NCBI RefSeq assembly: GCF_019597925.1
Contig: NZ_CP080442.1
Location: 3,859,501 to 3,923,500, forward strand
DNA length: 64,000 nt
Direction: 5' to 3'
DNA from: [Clostridium] scindens
GTDB lineage: Bacteria > Bacillota > Clostridia > Lachnospirales > Lachnospiraceae
Shown here piece after piece: positions 25,379 to 33,517 of the stretch. The notes beneath the pieces are model-generated. The model saw nothing but the letters and a program-made list of their open reading frames with translations, made no database searches and was not told the DNA's origin. Each line of letters starts with the position of its first letter. The first letter of the stretch is position 1. The position numbers and the translations under genes are program-made.

Positions 25379-25555
25379 CTAGATACCTGAACTTTCGCTG
25401 GTTATCTTCTGGAAGATTGTCTGCACCAGGCTGGTAAGCTGGGACTTGAATATAATGACCAGCCCAATCAGCACCACCAGTATCAATATAACTTCTACGA
25501 CTCCGATTCCTCTCTTTTCTCTTAATACTTGCGATATATACCATATTTTCCACAT
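25379..25555 (-). CDS. Flp1 family type IVb pilin (major Tad pilin)
   Basis: This short gene encodes 58 residues. The sequence has the clostridial Flp1 pilin pattern: a hydrophilic N-terminus (LREKRGIG), then VVEVILILVVLIGLVIIFK with the conserved glutamate five residues after the glycine, and a short C-terminus ending SSGI. Cleavage by the A24 peptidase after the G of RGIG is expected. It would polymerise into the thin Tad/Flp fibre. AGGAGG lies eight bases before the ATG at 25555. Its place between TadC and the DUF5702-like gene is the normal one. Confidence 0.92.
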   Translation of the reverse strand: MWKIWYISQVLREKRGIGVVEVILILVVLIGLVIIFKSQLTSLVQTIFQKITSESSGI

Positions 25556-25635
25556 ACACGTTCTCCTCCTAAGTTTATCTCTGCTTCCGGCCTCACATCT
25601 GCTCGTTCGCTAGCCTGTTCCTTTACTGGCATACG

Positions 25636-26907
25636 CTAGATCTGCATAGATAGAAACGCAGGCACTATGACTATGATCAGCACGATTGCCAGCATCAAGA
25701 ACATGGGAAGCAGCAATTTCGTGCCTGCCTCTTCTCCCAGCCTTTTTGCCCTGGCTTTGCGTTCTTCGAAAGCCTGGATAGATTCCAGCCGTAATAGATG
25801 AGTGAGGCCTTTCGTTCCCTTACGAAGATTCTGTGACAGCAGCGCCCCTAATCTGATATAAGGCTGTGCGTTGCATCTCCTTCCGAAATTCTCATAGCTT
25901 TCTGTCTCCATAACCCCGCTTTCCATCTCGTAACACGCCTTTTTCATCTCTTCATATGCATGTCGGGCATTTCCATCTGTCTTATGCCGTTCATAATCCT
26001 CCACTACTTTTTTCCACGCTCTTTTTACAGTCATGCCTGCCCCCAGGAATAAAGTCAGCTTATTGACAATTTCCGGATAGTCCAGCATCATCTGCCGCTT
26101 CTTTTCTTCTCCTTCCTTCCGAATGTTCTGCTGCTTTAGGGCATACAGCAGGATGGCGATCAATATTGCCATCACGATCAGGACCAGTCCCCGGTAGTCC
26201 ATCTTCTTATAATAGGTGGCTGCCTTTCCTTGAATCTTCTCCGGAAGCAGCCATACCCTTTTGGTCTTGCTGTCTGCCTCCCGCTTCATAATTTCCTGCA
26301 TGACCTGCTGCCCCTTTTGTTCTTTCCCGGTCAAGGCCTTCGGAACTATATTTGCTATGCACTCATATAACGCCTGTTCCTTCGGATCTTCACTATAGGT
26401 AAGGACAGCGCTTAGTTTTACAAGCGTCCCTTCCTGATCCAGCGCGTTCTCCTGCAGCTCTCCCCTGATATTCATCACATCATAACGTTCCAGCTCCCAC
26501 TCGACTCCTACCGGCTCGCCCGGTACCTGCGTAACAAGGTCCATGTCATATTCTATCCTGTCCAGACTCTCATTTTTCCCGAGAATCAGTCTGTCCAGTC
26601 TACGCATTACTCTCTGGAATAATTCCCGGACCTCTTCTTTGCCATATTGCTGCTCGGATACTTTAATCTCCACAGGTATCTTTTCTGCCGCGCCTTCCAG
26701 CAATACCTCCAGCATCTCCGTGCTTGCGCCCTGCCCATGGCTGTTCCTTACAATTTTCCCCACTGTCCTGGCAGACGCTGACATGTAATCCACAAACAGC
26801 AGGAGAATTCCCGCCAGCAGGATGGCGCTTACTGCCAGTATCTTTATACCTCGATCCTTATGATTCTTGCTCCAAGATAATATGCGCCCAAATATATTGC
26901 CAGGCAT
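25636..26907 (-). CDS. tadC: Tad platform protein TadC-like with large N-terminal extracytoplasmic domain
   Basis: A membrane protein of 423 residues. The C-terminal half is a T2SSF platform domain (LDYPEIVNKLTLFLGAGMTVKRAWKKV, QPYIRLGALLSQNLRKGTKGL, ERKARAKRLGEEAGTKLLLP) ending in a transmembrane helix. Unusually, residues about 45-225 form a soluble domain between two membrane helices (about 23-42 and 232-252). The domain is mixed alpha/beta with VEIKVSEQQYGKEEVRELF and LVKLSAVLTYSE. It overlaps TadB by 64 bases, and GGGGTG serves the ATG. It acts with TadB as the inner-membrane assembly platform driven by the CpaF ATPase. Confidence 0.85.
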   Translation of the reverse strand: MPGNIFGRILSWSKNHKDRGIKILAVSAILLAGILLLFVDYMSASARTVGKIVRNSHGQGASTEMLEVLLEGAAEKIPVEIKVSEQQYGKEEVRELFQRVMRRLDRLILGKNESLDRIEYDMDLVTQVPGEPVGVEWELERYDVMNIRGELQENALDQEGTLVKLSAVLTYSEDPKEQALYECIANIVPKALTGKEQKGQQVMQEIMKREADSKTKRVWLLPEKIQGKAATYYKKMDYRGLVLIVMAILIAILLYALKQQNIRKEGEEKKRQMMLDYPEIVNKLTLFLGAGMTVKRAWKKVVEDYERHKTDGNARHAYEEMKKACYEMESGVMETESYENFGRRCNAQPYIRLGALLSQNLRKGTKGLTHLLRLESIQAFEERKARAKRLGEEAGTKLLLPMFLMLAIVLIIVIVPAFLSMQI

Positions 26908-27599
26908 GCCGACATCACCCCGATTCCCATTATGTTCCCATACAGGCTGTCCATAAATTCCGGGAAACTTAATGACATATAGCCGATAATCGCATACGGG
27001 ATTGCCGCCATTACCCGAAACTCATACTTCTTAGCCGCCAGCACGGTATCTATCTCTCTTTTCACATCAATCTTGTCCCCTATCTGGTTTGCTGTATTAC
27101 GGATAATAGAAATCATATCTCCTCCGCTTTTTCTTGCAACTGCAAATACTGCCACGAAGTTCTCCACATCCTCCAGCCCGGACCTTCCGGCAAACTCCTC
27201 CAGGATCTGCTCCATTGGCACGTGAAGCCTTAGTTGTCTTGCCATCACCAGAAATTCTCGTGATATTCTCGCATCCTCAGGGTACAGAAGCCTTAATTCC
27301 TTCTGCGCCTCAAGAAGTGAATTCTCTACAGAATATCCTGTATTCAGAGCCGATGCCATGGCTTGGATTGCTTCTTTGAACTGCAGCAGGAATTCCTGAT
27401 CTTTCTTGCGAGCCACTTCTTCTGCCATCATCTTAAAATGCCAGGCCCATACAGGCAGCAGTGGCAGCAGCATCCAGAATGAACGATAGTACAGCCAGGC
27501 GGTCACTAAAGTAACTGCGCCTGACTTAATTATGATCATCGCAAGTTCCCTCTTGGTCATATCCGGCCATCTTAAGTTTCTGATCGTTCGTAATCTCAT
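26844..27599 (-). CDS. tadB: Tad platform protein TadB-like (type II secretion F family)
   Basis: An integral membrane protein of about 251 residues. Transmembrane helices near the start (IIIKSGAVTLVTAWLYYRSF...) are followed by a cytoplasmic T2SSF domain (LLQFKEAIQAMASALNTGYSVENSLLEAQKEL, FVAVFAVARKSGGDMISII) and C-terminal helices. The ATG at 27599 has GGAGG seven bases upstream and lies 74 bases inside the end of cpaF. The longer in-frame extension to 27779 is only shadow sequence. It pairs with the adjacent TadC. Confidence 0.9.
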   Translation of the reverse strand: MRLRTIRNLRWPDMTKRELAMIIIKSGAVTLVTAWLYYRSFWMLLPLLPVWAWHFKMMAEEVARKKDQEFLLQFKEAIQAMASALNTGYSVENSLLEAQKELRLLYPEDARISREFLVMARQLRLHVPMEQILEEFAGRSGLEDVENFVAVFAVARKSGGDMISIIRNTANQIGDKIDVKREIDTVLAAKKYEFRVMAAIPYAIIGYMSLSFPEFMDSLYGNIMGIGVMSACLAIYLGAYYLGARIIRIEV

Positions 27600-28758
27600 G
27601 TATCTTCCTCCAATTCCCTGTAACCTTCCCTTCCTTCTCTCCTTCTTCTTCATACTTATACAATAACTGGAGACATATCTTTCCGTCCTCATATCCCAGA
27701 ACCTCCGACACTTCCAGTAATTTTCGGCTCTTATCCTGCAGTCTCCCAAGATGGACGATGATATCAATGCCCGAGGCAATCTGCCTTTGAATTGCCGGCA
27801 AGGGAAGATTCATTCCCATCAATACCATCGTCTCCAGCCTGGAAAGCATATCTGCCGTACTGTTGGCATGGCCGGTACTAAGACTGCCATCGTGTCCAGT
27901 ATTTAGGGCCTGCAGCATATCGATCGCCTCCGCTCCCCGGACCTCGCCCACAATAATCCGATCTGGGCGCATTCTCAGGGCCGACTTGATCAGATCGCGG
28001 ATCGTCACGGCGCCTGTCCCCTCCACATTGGGATTCCTTGCCTCAAGGCTTACCAGATTGGGGATTTCCTGCAATTTTAATTCTGCGTTGTCTTCAATGG
28101 TTATAATTCTTTCATCCTTTGGAATATACTGCGATAATGCATTTAAGAAAGTGGTTTTCCCGGAACCGGTCCCTCCACTTATGAATATGTTATATCCGGC
28201 TGCCACCAGGGTGGCCAGAAAAACAGATATTTCTTTGCTGATGGAATTCCATGCAATCAGCTGATCCATGGTAATGGCATCTTTTCCAAATTTTCTTATC
28301 GTAACAATAGGCCCGTTCACTGCCACTGGCGCTAGCACTACATTGACCCGGGAGCCGTCGGCCAGCCTGGCATCCACGATGGGAGATGCTTCATTTACCA
28401 GACGGTTAGAGCCCGCTACGATCTGCTGGATGACATCTTCCAGTTTTTCCTTCGACAGGAACCGCTTGTCCGACTTATAGATCCTGCCATCCCGTTCAAA
28501 AAAGATACTTTTGGTGCCGTTAATCATGATCTCTGTAATTCCTTCATCTTCCAGAAACTCTTGAAGCAGGTCCAGCTTGCGGAATGCATTGAATAGTTCC
28601 TTGCCCAGTTCCGTCTTCCGTGAAAGAGAAAGATATTCTTCTGAAGACGCTTCCTGGAGAACCCGGTAGATCAATTCCGTCAGTTCCTCATCTTCTATCT
28701 CCCTGGTCATATCCAGTTCTTCCAGGATCCTGGCGTGCAGCTGTTCCGCCTGTATCAT
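27526..28758 (-). CDS. cpaF: Tad pilus assembly ATPase CpaF/TadA
   Basis: A VirB11-type secretion ATPase of 410 residues that powers Flp pilus assembly. The N-terminal domain has GITEIMINGTKSIFFER and ASPIVDARLADGSRVNVV. Walker A is FISGGTGSGKTT, the Asp box DERIITIEDNAELKLQ, Walker B RPDRIIVGEVRGAEA, and the His box TGHDGSLSTGHANS. The start overlaps the stop of the TadZ gene by four bases. Confidence 0.95.
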   Translation of the reverse strand: MIQAEQLHARILEELDMTREIEDEELTELIYRVLQEASSEEYLSLSRKTELGKELFNAFRKLDLLQEFLEDEGITEIMINGTKSIFFERDGRIYKSDKRFLSKEKLEDVIQQIVAGSNRLVNEASPIVDARLADGSRVNVVLAPVAVNGPIVTIRKFGKDAITMDQLIAWNSISKEISVFLATLVAAGYNIFISGGTGSGKTTFLNALSQYIPKDERIITIEDNAELKLQEIPNLVSLEARNPNVEGTGAVTIRDLIKSALRMRPDRIIVGEVRGAEAIDMLQALNTGHDGSLSTGHANSTADMLSRLETMVLMGMNLPLPAIQRQIASGIDIIVHLGRLQDKSRKLLEVSEVLGYEDGKICLQLLYKYEEEGEKEGKVTGNWRKIHEITNDQKLKMAGYDQEGTCDDHN

Positions 28759-29666
28759 CGCTCCAGCTCCTTTTTCACCAGTTTCTTCTTCACATCCTCA
28801 TAGCCAAGCAGCCTTAGTTCCTCTTCAAACTGGAACAGCTTGGCCCTGGCAGCCGGATCATTAGCCACGGGCACCATCACTTCCGTACATTGCCTGAGAA
28901 CTCCATAGACATCCTGTATTCCTTCATCTATATCCAATATCAGGACATCATAGATGGCGCACTGCTCAATCTGCATAAGAAGGCTCGTCCATTCCTTGGA
29001 CGTGACTGCCTTTATGTCTTCGGATACCCGGAACGGGAGCAGATAGTCCTGTGATTCCATATGCTTTGCCAGCGTGGTAAGGATCATTCCGAAGTTCCGG
29101 CTTTCCTGGCGGGAATAGTAGATCAGATCTGCCAGCGTCTGCCCTTCCTCTGGAAAATGACCGCCGATCCCCCCATACAGTTCCATGTTGATATACAGGA
29201 CATTATAAGATACGGCCAGTTCCTTTCCCATTTCCAGTCCATAGCCGGTCTTTCCCGTGCGGTGTACCGGCGAGAAAATCCCGATGATCCGCATCTGCCT
29301 TTTCTTTGCCGCTTGGAGAAATAATCCTTCTTCTCCTTTTAGGCCGCATTGGCAGATGACCTCAGCAAGAATGGCCTCGCCCGACTGATATCGGTATACC
29401 GGGACTTCTAAAGGCCCGGTACTCGCGCTTGCCGTCTCTGTCAGGACGAATACGCTTCCTGCCTGGATCTCCTTTCTTATCTCCTGCGTATAGCCGCTGC
29501 TGATAAGAAGGATATCAATCGCTTCCTCCTGCTGAATCCTCCGCACTTGTCCCGGATCGCTGCACACTTGCACTTGCAGCGCGAGTTCCTTTTTCTTTGT
29601 CAGGTATGCCGCAAGCGCAGAGGCATACTTCTCTTCCTGGTCGCAAATAACCAGACTCCTGCTCAC
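28755..29666 (-). CDS. Tad pilus localisation protein TadZ/CpaE-like (ParA/MinD ATPase fold)
   Basis: A protein of 303 residues. The N-terminal ~110 residues resemble an atypical receiver domain (LVICDQEEKYASALAAYL, IDILLISSGYTQ). The C-terminal part is a MinD-like P-loop ATPase (GIFSPVHRTGKTGYGLEMGKEL; the deviant Walker A has the GKT core). TadZ proteins recruit the pilus machine to particular sites. The start is GTG at 29666 with AGGAGG eight bases upstream; the nearby ATG is out of frame. It is the first gene of the Tad operon, which runs to 21554. Confidence 0.85.
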   Translation of the reverse strand: MSRSLVICDQEEKYASALAAYLTKKKELALQVQVCSDPGQVRRIQQEEAIDILLISSGYTQEIRKEIQAGSVFVLTETASASTGPLEVPVYRYQSGEAILAEVICQCGLKGEEGLFLQAAKKRQMRIIGIFSPVHRTGKTGYGLEMGKELAVSYNVLYINMELYGGIGGHFPEEGQTLADLIYYSRQESRNFGMILTTLAKHMESQDYLLPFRVSEDIKAVTSKEWTSLLMQIEQCAIYDVLILDIDEGIQDVYGVLRQCTEVMVPVANDPAARAKLFQFEEELRLLGYEDVKKKLVKKELER

Positions 29667-29853
29667 ATAAAATCCCTCCTCTGTTGCTGTCTTATCATGT
29701 CTGTGTGATCTTCCGCCGATATGGCATAGAATCTATTAATAGAATTAGATAATCAGATACAAGTCACCAGATGTAACTTGTAGGACGATTATAAACCACA
29801 TATTTCCTGTTTGTCCATCCCTTTTTTAAAAAAGGCAAAACTTTGTGCAACCC

Positions 29854-30063
29854 TTACAAAATCTGGTAGATAGTAATGCCGTAAAGAAGCGCGACCCCTG
29901 GGATTCCAAAGACTCCGGACGTCAAAAATGTTACTGGATTCATGCCAACCTGCGCAGAGATCCCCTTAGAAGCCAAAAACTCATTTACAAAAAAAATAAT
30001 TGCAATACCTATGATTGCCCGTACTAAAAAATTAACCAAAATATGAGATTTCTGTTCCGGCAT
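29854..30063 (-). CDS. bofA: BofA-family protein (pro-sigma-K processing inhibitor)
   Basis: A small membrane protein of about 69 residues with two hydrophobic segments and the family end GMNPVTFLTSGVFGIPGVALLYGITIY. In Bacillus, BofA holds the SpoIVFB protease inactive until forespore signalling, delaying sigma-K activation. The ATG at 30063 follows GGGAGG; a GTG two codons upstream is the alternative. It is divergent from yaaL, its usual neighbour. Confidence 0.92.
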   Translation of the reverse strand: MPEQKSHILVNFLVRAIIGIAIIFFVNEFLASKGISAQVGMNPVTFLTSGVFGIPGVALLYGITIYQIL

Positions 30064-30182
30064 ACTCACCCTCCCAAATTCTTTCCTAATTCCATATATA
30101 TCCTCGTATCTGGTATTTTATTCTTCAAATCTGCCTATACTAGAAAAAAGAAAACCAAGCGATACAGCAACGGAGGTGGATT

Positions 30183-30422
30183 ATGAGATTATTTGAGCGA
30201 GGAAGTGCTGCCGAAGAAGATGTATACAGGCGCTTATCCTTCGATCCCCAGTGCGATACTTTGATTGAAGAGATCGCCCAGGCAAGGCAGGAAATCGAAG
30301 ATGCATACAACAACTTCCAGAATGCTTCAGACCCGGACTTGATCGACTGCTATATCTACAAAGGCAATGCTGCCTGGAAACGCTACCGTTTCCTTCTGCG
30401 GCAGGCCAAGATGATTTCATAA
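30183..30422 (+). CDS. yaaL: YaaL family protein (DUF2508)
   Basis: A small soluble helical protein of 79 residues with the family core LIEEIAQARQEIEDAYNNFQNASDPDLIDCYIYKGNAAWKRY given here in two parts: LIEEIAQARQEIEDAYNNF and DPDLIDCYIYKGNAAWKRY. The function is unknown. In Bacillus yaaL precedes bofA; here the two are divergent with about 120 bases between them. GGAGG precedes the ATG. Confidence 0.9.
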   Translation: MRLFERGSAAEEDVYRRLSFDPQCDTLIEEIAQARQEIEDAYNNFQNASDPDLIDCYIYKGNAAWKRYRFLLRQAKMIS

Positions 30423-30436
30423 GCATAGTTTTATAA

Positions 30437-30501
30437 GCAAGAATAAGGAAAGGGAAGCTTCCGGCCGGTCAGGCCAGGAGCTTCCCTTTCCTTATTCTTG
30501 C
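30437..30501. terminator. Long perfect hairpin between yaaL and comEB
   Basis: A 23-bp perfect inverted repeat (30437-30459 with 30479-30501) has a 19-base GC-rich loop. There is no T-run on either side (TTATAA on the minus strand is the nearest). It separates convergent genes and probably terminates or protects both transcripts. Confidence 0.7.
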
Positions 30502-30506
30502 CAGGC

Positions 30507-30995
30507 TTACAGCCTGATGGTAATCTCTCTTTGCGTGCGGTGGTACTGATGGTAATTCACGCCCGCCGCATCAAACATCCGCATGGATGCCTTCACAGAG
30601 GATGTATCTTCATATTTATTGCAATCATAGATCACTTCCTTAATCCCGCTTTGAATGATCGCTTTGGCGCATTCGTTGCATGGAAAGAGGGACACATAAA
30701 GTTTCGCTCCTTCCAGGCTACCGCCCCGGTAGTTAAGGATCGCATTCAATTCGCTATGCACCGTATATACATATTTGGTCTCCAACGGGTCGTCCCCTTC
30801 CCTCTCCCATGGGAATTCATCATCAGAGCATCCCATCGGCAGTCCATTATAGCCCATGGACAGAATCTTGTTATCTTGGCTTACGATACAGCAGCCAACC
30901 TGTGTATTCGGGTCTTTGGAACGCATGCCGGATAACATGGCTACGCCCATAAAATACTCGTCCCAGCTGATATAGTCTTTCCTCTTGCTGCCCAT
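30507..30995 (-). CDS. comEB: dCMP/deoxycytidylate deaminase (ComEB-like)
   Basis: A zinc-dependent cytidine deaminase-fold enzyme of 162 residues that converts dCMP to dUMP for dTMP synthesis. The landmarks are SWDEYFMGVAMLSGMRSKDPNTQVGCCIV, the zinc and catalytic site HSELNAILN (His and Glu), and PCNECAKAII (two Cys). AAGGAGG precedes the ATG. It follows upp by about 30 bases on the same strand, forming a pyrimidine-metabolism pair. Confidence 0.95.
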   Translation of the reverse strand: MGSKRKDYISWDEYFMGVAMLSGMRSKDPNTQVGCCIVSQDNKILSMGYNGLPMGCSDDEFPWEREGDDPLETKYVYTVHSELNAILNYRGGSLEGAKLYVSLFPCNECAKAIIQSGIKEVIYDCNKYEDTSSVKASMRMFDAAGVNYHQYHRTQREITIRL

Positions 30996-31025
30996 ATGCT
31001 TTACCTCCTTACCGTAGATATGTCA

Positions 31026-31655
31026 TTACTTGGTTCCAAAGATACGGTCTCCCGCATCCCCCAGCCCCGGCACGATGTATTTCTGCTCATTCAGATGATC
31101 ATCCAGAGCCCCAATATACAGATCCACATCCGGGTGTGCCTTTGTCATCCGCTCCACGCCTTCTGGCGCCGCAATGATGCACATGAACCGGATATTCTTC
31201 ACACCCTTGTCCTTCAGCATCTGGATCGCCGCAACGCTGGATCCGCCGGTAGCCAGCATGGGATCTACCACGAAGACTTCTCTTTCATCACAGTCAGCCG
31301 GAAGCTTGCAGTAATACTCCACCGGCTCAAAAGTCTCGGGATCACGATACAGGCCAATATGCCCTACTTTTGCGGCAGGTATCATATTCAGTATGCCGTC
31401 CACCATGCCGATTCCCGCTCTCAGGATTGGCACTACCGCCATCTTTTTTCCACTTAATTCCTGCCCCACCGTCTCGCAGATTGGTGTCTTGATCTTTACA
31501 TCCTGAAGTTTCAGATCCCTTGTAGCCTCATAGCACATCAGTGCCGCAATCTCTCCCACGACTGCCCTGAAATCCCTGGATCCTACATTCTCCTGACGGA
31601 TATAGCTGATCTTATGCTTAATCAGCGGATGATCCATGATCTGTACGTTAGACAT
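31026..31655 (-). CDS. upp: Uracil phosphoribosyltransferase
   Basis: A 209-residue enzyme of pyrimidine salvage that makes UMP from uracil and PRPP. It begins NVQIMDHPLIKHKISYIRQ. VVPILRAGIGMVDGIL and the PRPP loop VDPMLATGGSSVAAIQML are present, as is the uracil-site C-terminus YIVPGLGDAGDRIFGT. The length is typical. GAGGAGGAAG precedes the ATG. It lies between sua5 and comEB. Confidence 0.97.
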   Translation of the reverse strand: MSNVQIMDHPLIKHKISYIRQENVGSRDFRAVVGEIAALMCYEATRDLKLQDVKIKTPICETVGQELSGKKMAVVPILRAGIGMVDGILNMIPAAKVGHIGLYRDPETFEPVEYYCKLPADCDEREVFVVDPMLATGGSSVAAIQMLKDKGVKNIRFMCIIAAPEGVERMTKAHPDVDLYIGALDDHLNEQKYIVPGLGDAGDRIFGTK

Positions 31656-31695
31656 CTTTTCTTCCTCCTCATTCGTCCTTATTATTTATTAGTGT

Positions 31696-32754
31696 TTATA
31701 TATGAATCACGTGATGTCCGGCTGCCTTCAGCAGGCGATTCATAATCGCGCTCCCAATCCCTCCTGTGGCAAATGCCTCGCTGTAGATATAATCAACGCC
31801 GTCATTGTCAAATTCCCGCAGGATGCCATAGAGGCTTCCCGCTATCGTCGCTTCATCCTCCCTGGTTCCTATGCTCTTTACATCTCCTGACGGATAGCAT
31901 TCTACCGTCTCCTCGGTTCCAATGATCCCCACCTTCAGGCCTTCTTCCAGCTTTTCTGCCGCCAGGCTGTTGATCTTGGCAATTACCTCTTTGATCTCGC
32001 CTTCTACAATCGTCAATTCCGCTTTCGGCGCATAATGCCTGTATTTCATGCCCGGAGCTTTGGGAGCCTTTTTACTGTCCGGCGTTATCAATGTCTTGTC
32101 CACGGACACTTCGCCGATCAGTTCCGTCAGCATTTCCCGGGTAATGGCGCCGGGGCGGAGGATCATCGGCGGCACAACCGTCATATCCAGTATGGTAGAC
32201 TCCACGCCTATGTCCACAGGGCCTCCATCAATGATCATATCAATCTTCCCGGTCATATCTTCTTCCACATGCAGGGCTGTCGTAGGGCTTGGCCTTCCCG
32301 ATGTATTCGCGCTGGGGGCAGCTATATAGCCGCCTCCTGCATCAATCACTTCCCGGGCTATCTCATGGCTTGGCATGCGGACTGCCACCGTATCAAGACC
32401 GCCGGTAGTTCCATATGGGACAATGCCGCTCTTATCAAAGATCATGGTAAGCGGTCCCGGCCAATACTTGTCGGCAATAACCTTAGCCGACTCCGGTATG
32501 GAGGAGGTAATCTTTGCAAGGTCATCCATGCTGGTTATATGGATGATTAAAGGATTGTCGGATGGCCTTCCCTTGGCAGCATATATTTTTTGCGCCGCGT
32601 GCTCATTCAGCGCGTCTGCTCCCAGTCCATATACGGTTTCTGTCGGAAATGCCACCAGGCCTCCTTCTCTTAATATGCGTCCGGCTTCTCTTATAATATC
32701 TGTATTTATTTTGTTTTTATCTATTTTCTCTATTATTGTTCTCATAGATTTCAT
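31696..32754 (-). CDS. L-threonylcarbamoyladenylate synthase (Sua5/YwlC)
   Basis: A two-domain enzyme of about 352 residues. It makes threonylcarbamoyl-AMP from threonine, bicarbonate and ATP for the t6A37 modification of ANN-decoding tRNAs. The YrdC domain has GGLVAFPTETVYGLGADALN, KIYAAKGRPSDNPLIIHI, SANTSGRPSPT and the STILDMT region. A linker and the C-terminal Sua5 domain follow (SPGMKYRHYAPKAELTIVEG-like, with APGMKYRHYAPKAEL). The start is unclear: ATG 32754 and ATG 32745 are both just after the cwlD stop and lack a good ribosome site. The longer frame to 32877 lies inside cwlD. Confidence 0.93.
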   Translation of the reverse strand: MKSMRTIIEKIDKNKINTDIIREAGRILREGGLVAFPTETVYGLGADALNEHAAQKIYAAKGRPSDNPLIIHITSMDDLAKITSSIPESAKVIADKYWPGPLTMIFDKSGIVPYGTTGGLDTVAVRMPSHEIAREVIDAGGGYIAAPSANTSGRPSPTTALHVEEDMTGKIDMIIDGGPVDIGVESTILDMTVVPPMILRPGAITREMLTELIGEVSVDKTLITPDSKKAPKAPGMKYRHYAPKAELTIVEGEIKEVIAKINSLAAEKLEEGLKVGIIGTEETVECYPSGDVKSIGTREDEATIAGSLYGILREFDNDGVDYIYSEAFATGGIGSAIMNRLLKAAGHHVIHI

Positions 32755-32765
32755 TATACTACACT

Positions 32766-33446
32766 CTACTTCGACAGACAAGTTTGGATTCCCTGAGTAA
32801 TTGCTTCTGCCAGCTGCTGCTGATACTCCTTCGTGACTAATTTTTCCGCCTCTTCGTTGTTGCTCAAGAATCCGCATTCTACAATGACTGTCGGAACCTC
32901 CGTTCTCTTAAGAATATAGTATGTATCATTGGCCTTTGCCTGCCTGGTATTATCGCTATCCACGGCCAGCAGCGCTTTCTGCATGATTACCGCCGCCTTT
33001 TCTCCATCGCTGGAATGGGAGTAGTAGAATACCTGGGCTCCATGGATTCCCTCCTCATGATAACTGTTCTGATGAATGCTGACTACCATTGCCGGCTTCG
33101 TCTTATTGATCACATCGACCCGTGCCTTCATATCCTGGATCTTCTGATTCTGGTCGCTTTCCTTAGCCAGCGTAGCATCCTCCTTACGGGTCATGACTAC
33201 GGTCACGCCCTCTTTTTCCAGAAGCTTCTTGACCTTCTTGGCAATCTTTAAGTTGATGTCCTTCTCCAATGCATCATTCACTCCGATTTTGCCCGGATCG
33301 CTTCCGCCGTGTCCCGCATCTATGACTACGGTAGCATTTCCTTTCTTCACATCTGCGCTGGATACATATTTCTCCAAATTCTTGCTGACGGCCAGCAGCC
33401 CTGCCAGCGCCAGTACCAGGACTGCGAACTCTACTTTTTTACGCAA
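32766..33446 (-). CDS. cwlD: N-acetylmuramoyl-L-alanine amidase CwlD (spore cortex)
   Basis: An exported Amidase_3 enzyme of 226 residues. In Bacillus, CwlD with PdaA makes muramic-delta-lactam in spore cortex. An N-terminal membrane anchor (FAVLVLALAGLLAVS) is followed by the zinc site VVIDAGHGGSDPG (His), the second zinc ligand Glu in NDALEKDINLKIAK, VVSIHQNSY (His) and the catalytic Glu in PTVIVECGFLSNNEEA. The start is TTG at 33446, seven bases after AGGAGG. That Shine-Dalgarno lies in the 3' arm of the terminator hairpin of the preceding gene. Confidence 0.93.
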   Translation of the reverse strand: MRKKVEFAVLVLALAGLLAVSKNLEKYVSSADVKKGNATVVIDAGHGGSDPGKIGVNDALEKDINLKIAKKVKKLLEKEGVTVVMTRKEDATLAKESDQNQKIQDMKARVDVINKTKPAMVVSIHQNSYHEEGIHGAQVFYYSHSSDGEKAAVIMQKALLAVDSDNTRQAKANDTYYILKRTEVPTVIVECGFLSNNEEAEKLVTKEYQQQLAEAITQGIQTCLSK

Positions 33447-33504
33447 AAAAATACCTCCTGACAGTCTATATATTGTTTAAATATATGACTGCCGGAGGTA
33501 TTTT
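33447..33504 (-). terminator. Terminator of the GH18 gene whose 3' arm carries the cwlD Shine-Dalgarno
   Basis: On the minus strand, AAAATACCTCC (33494-33504) pairs with GGAGGTATTTT (33448-33458), CAGTC with GACTG and ATATAT with ATATAT, with small internal loops. A run of seven T residues follows into the TTG start. The GGAGG of the 3' arm is the cwlD ribosome site. Read-through mRNA would both tend to stop here and hide the site. Confidence 0.8.
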
Positions 33505-33517
33505 ATATTTTATTTCA

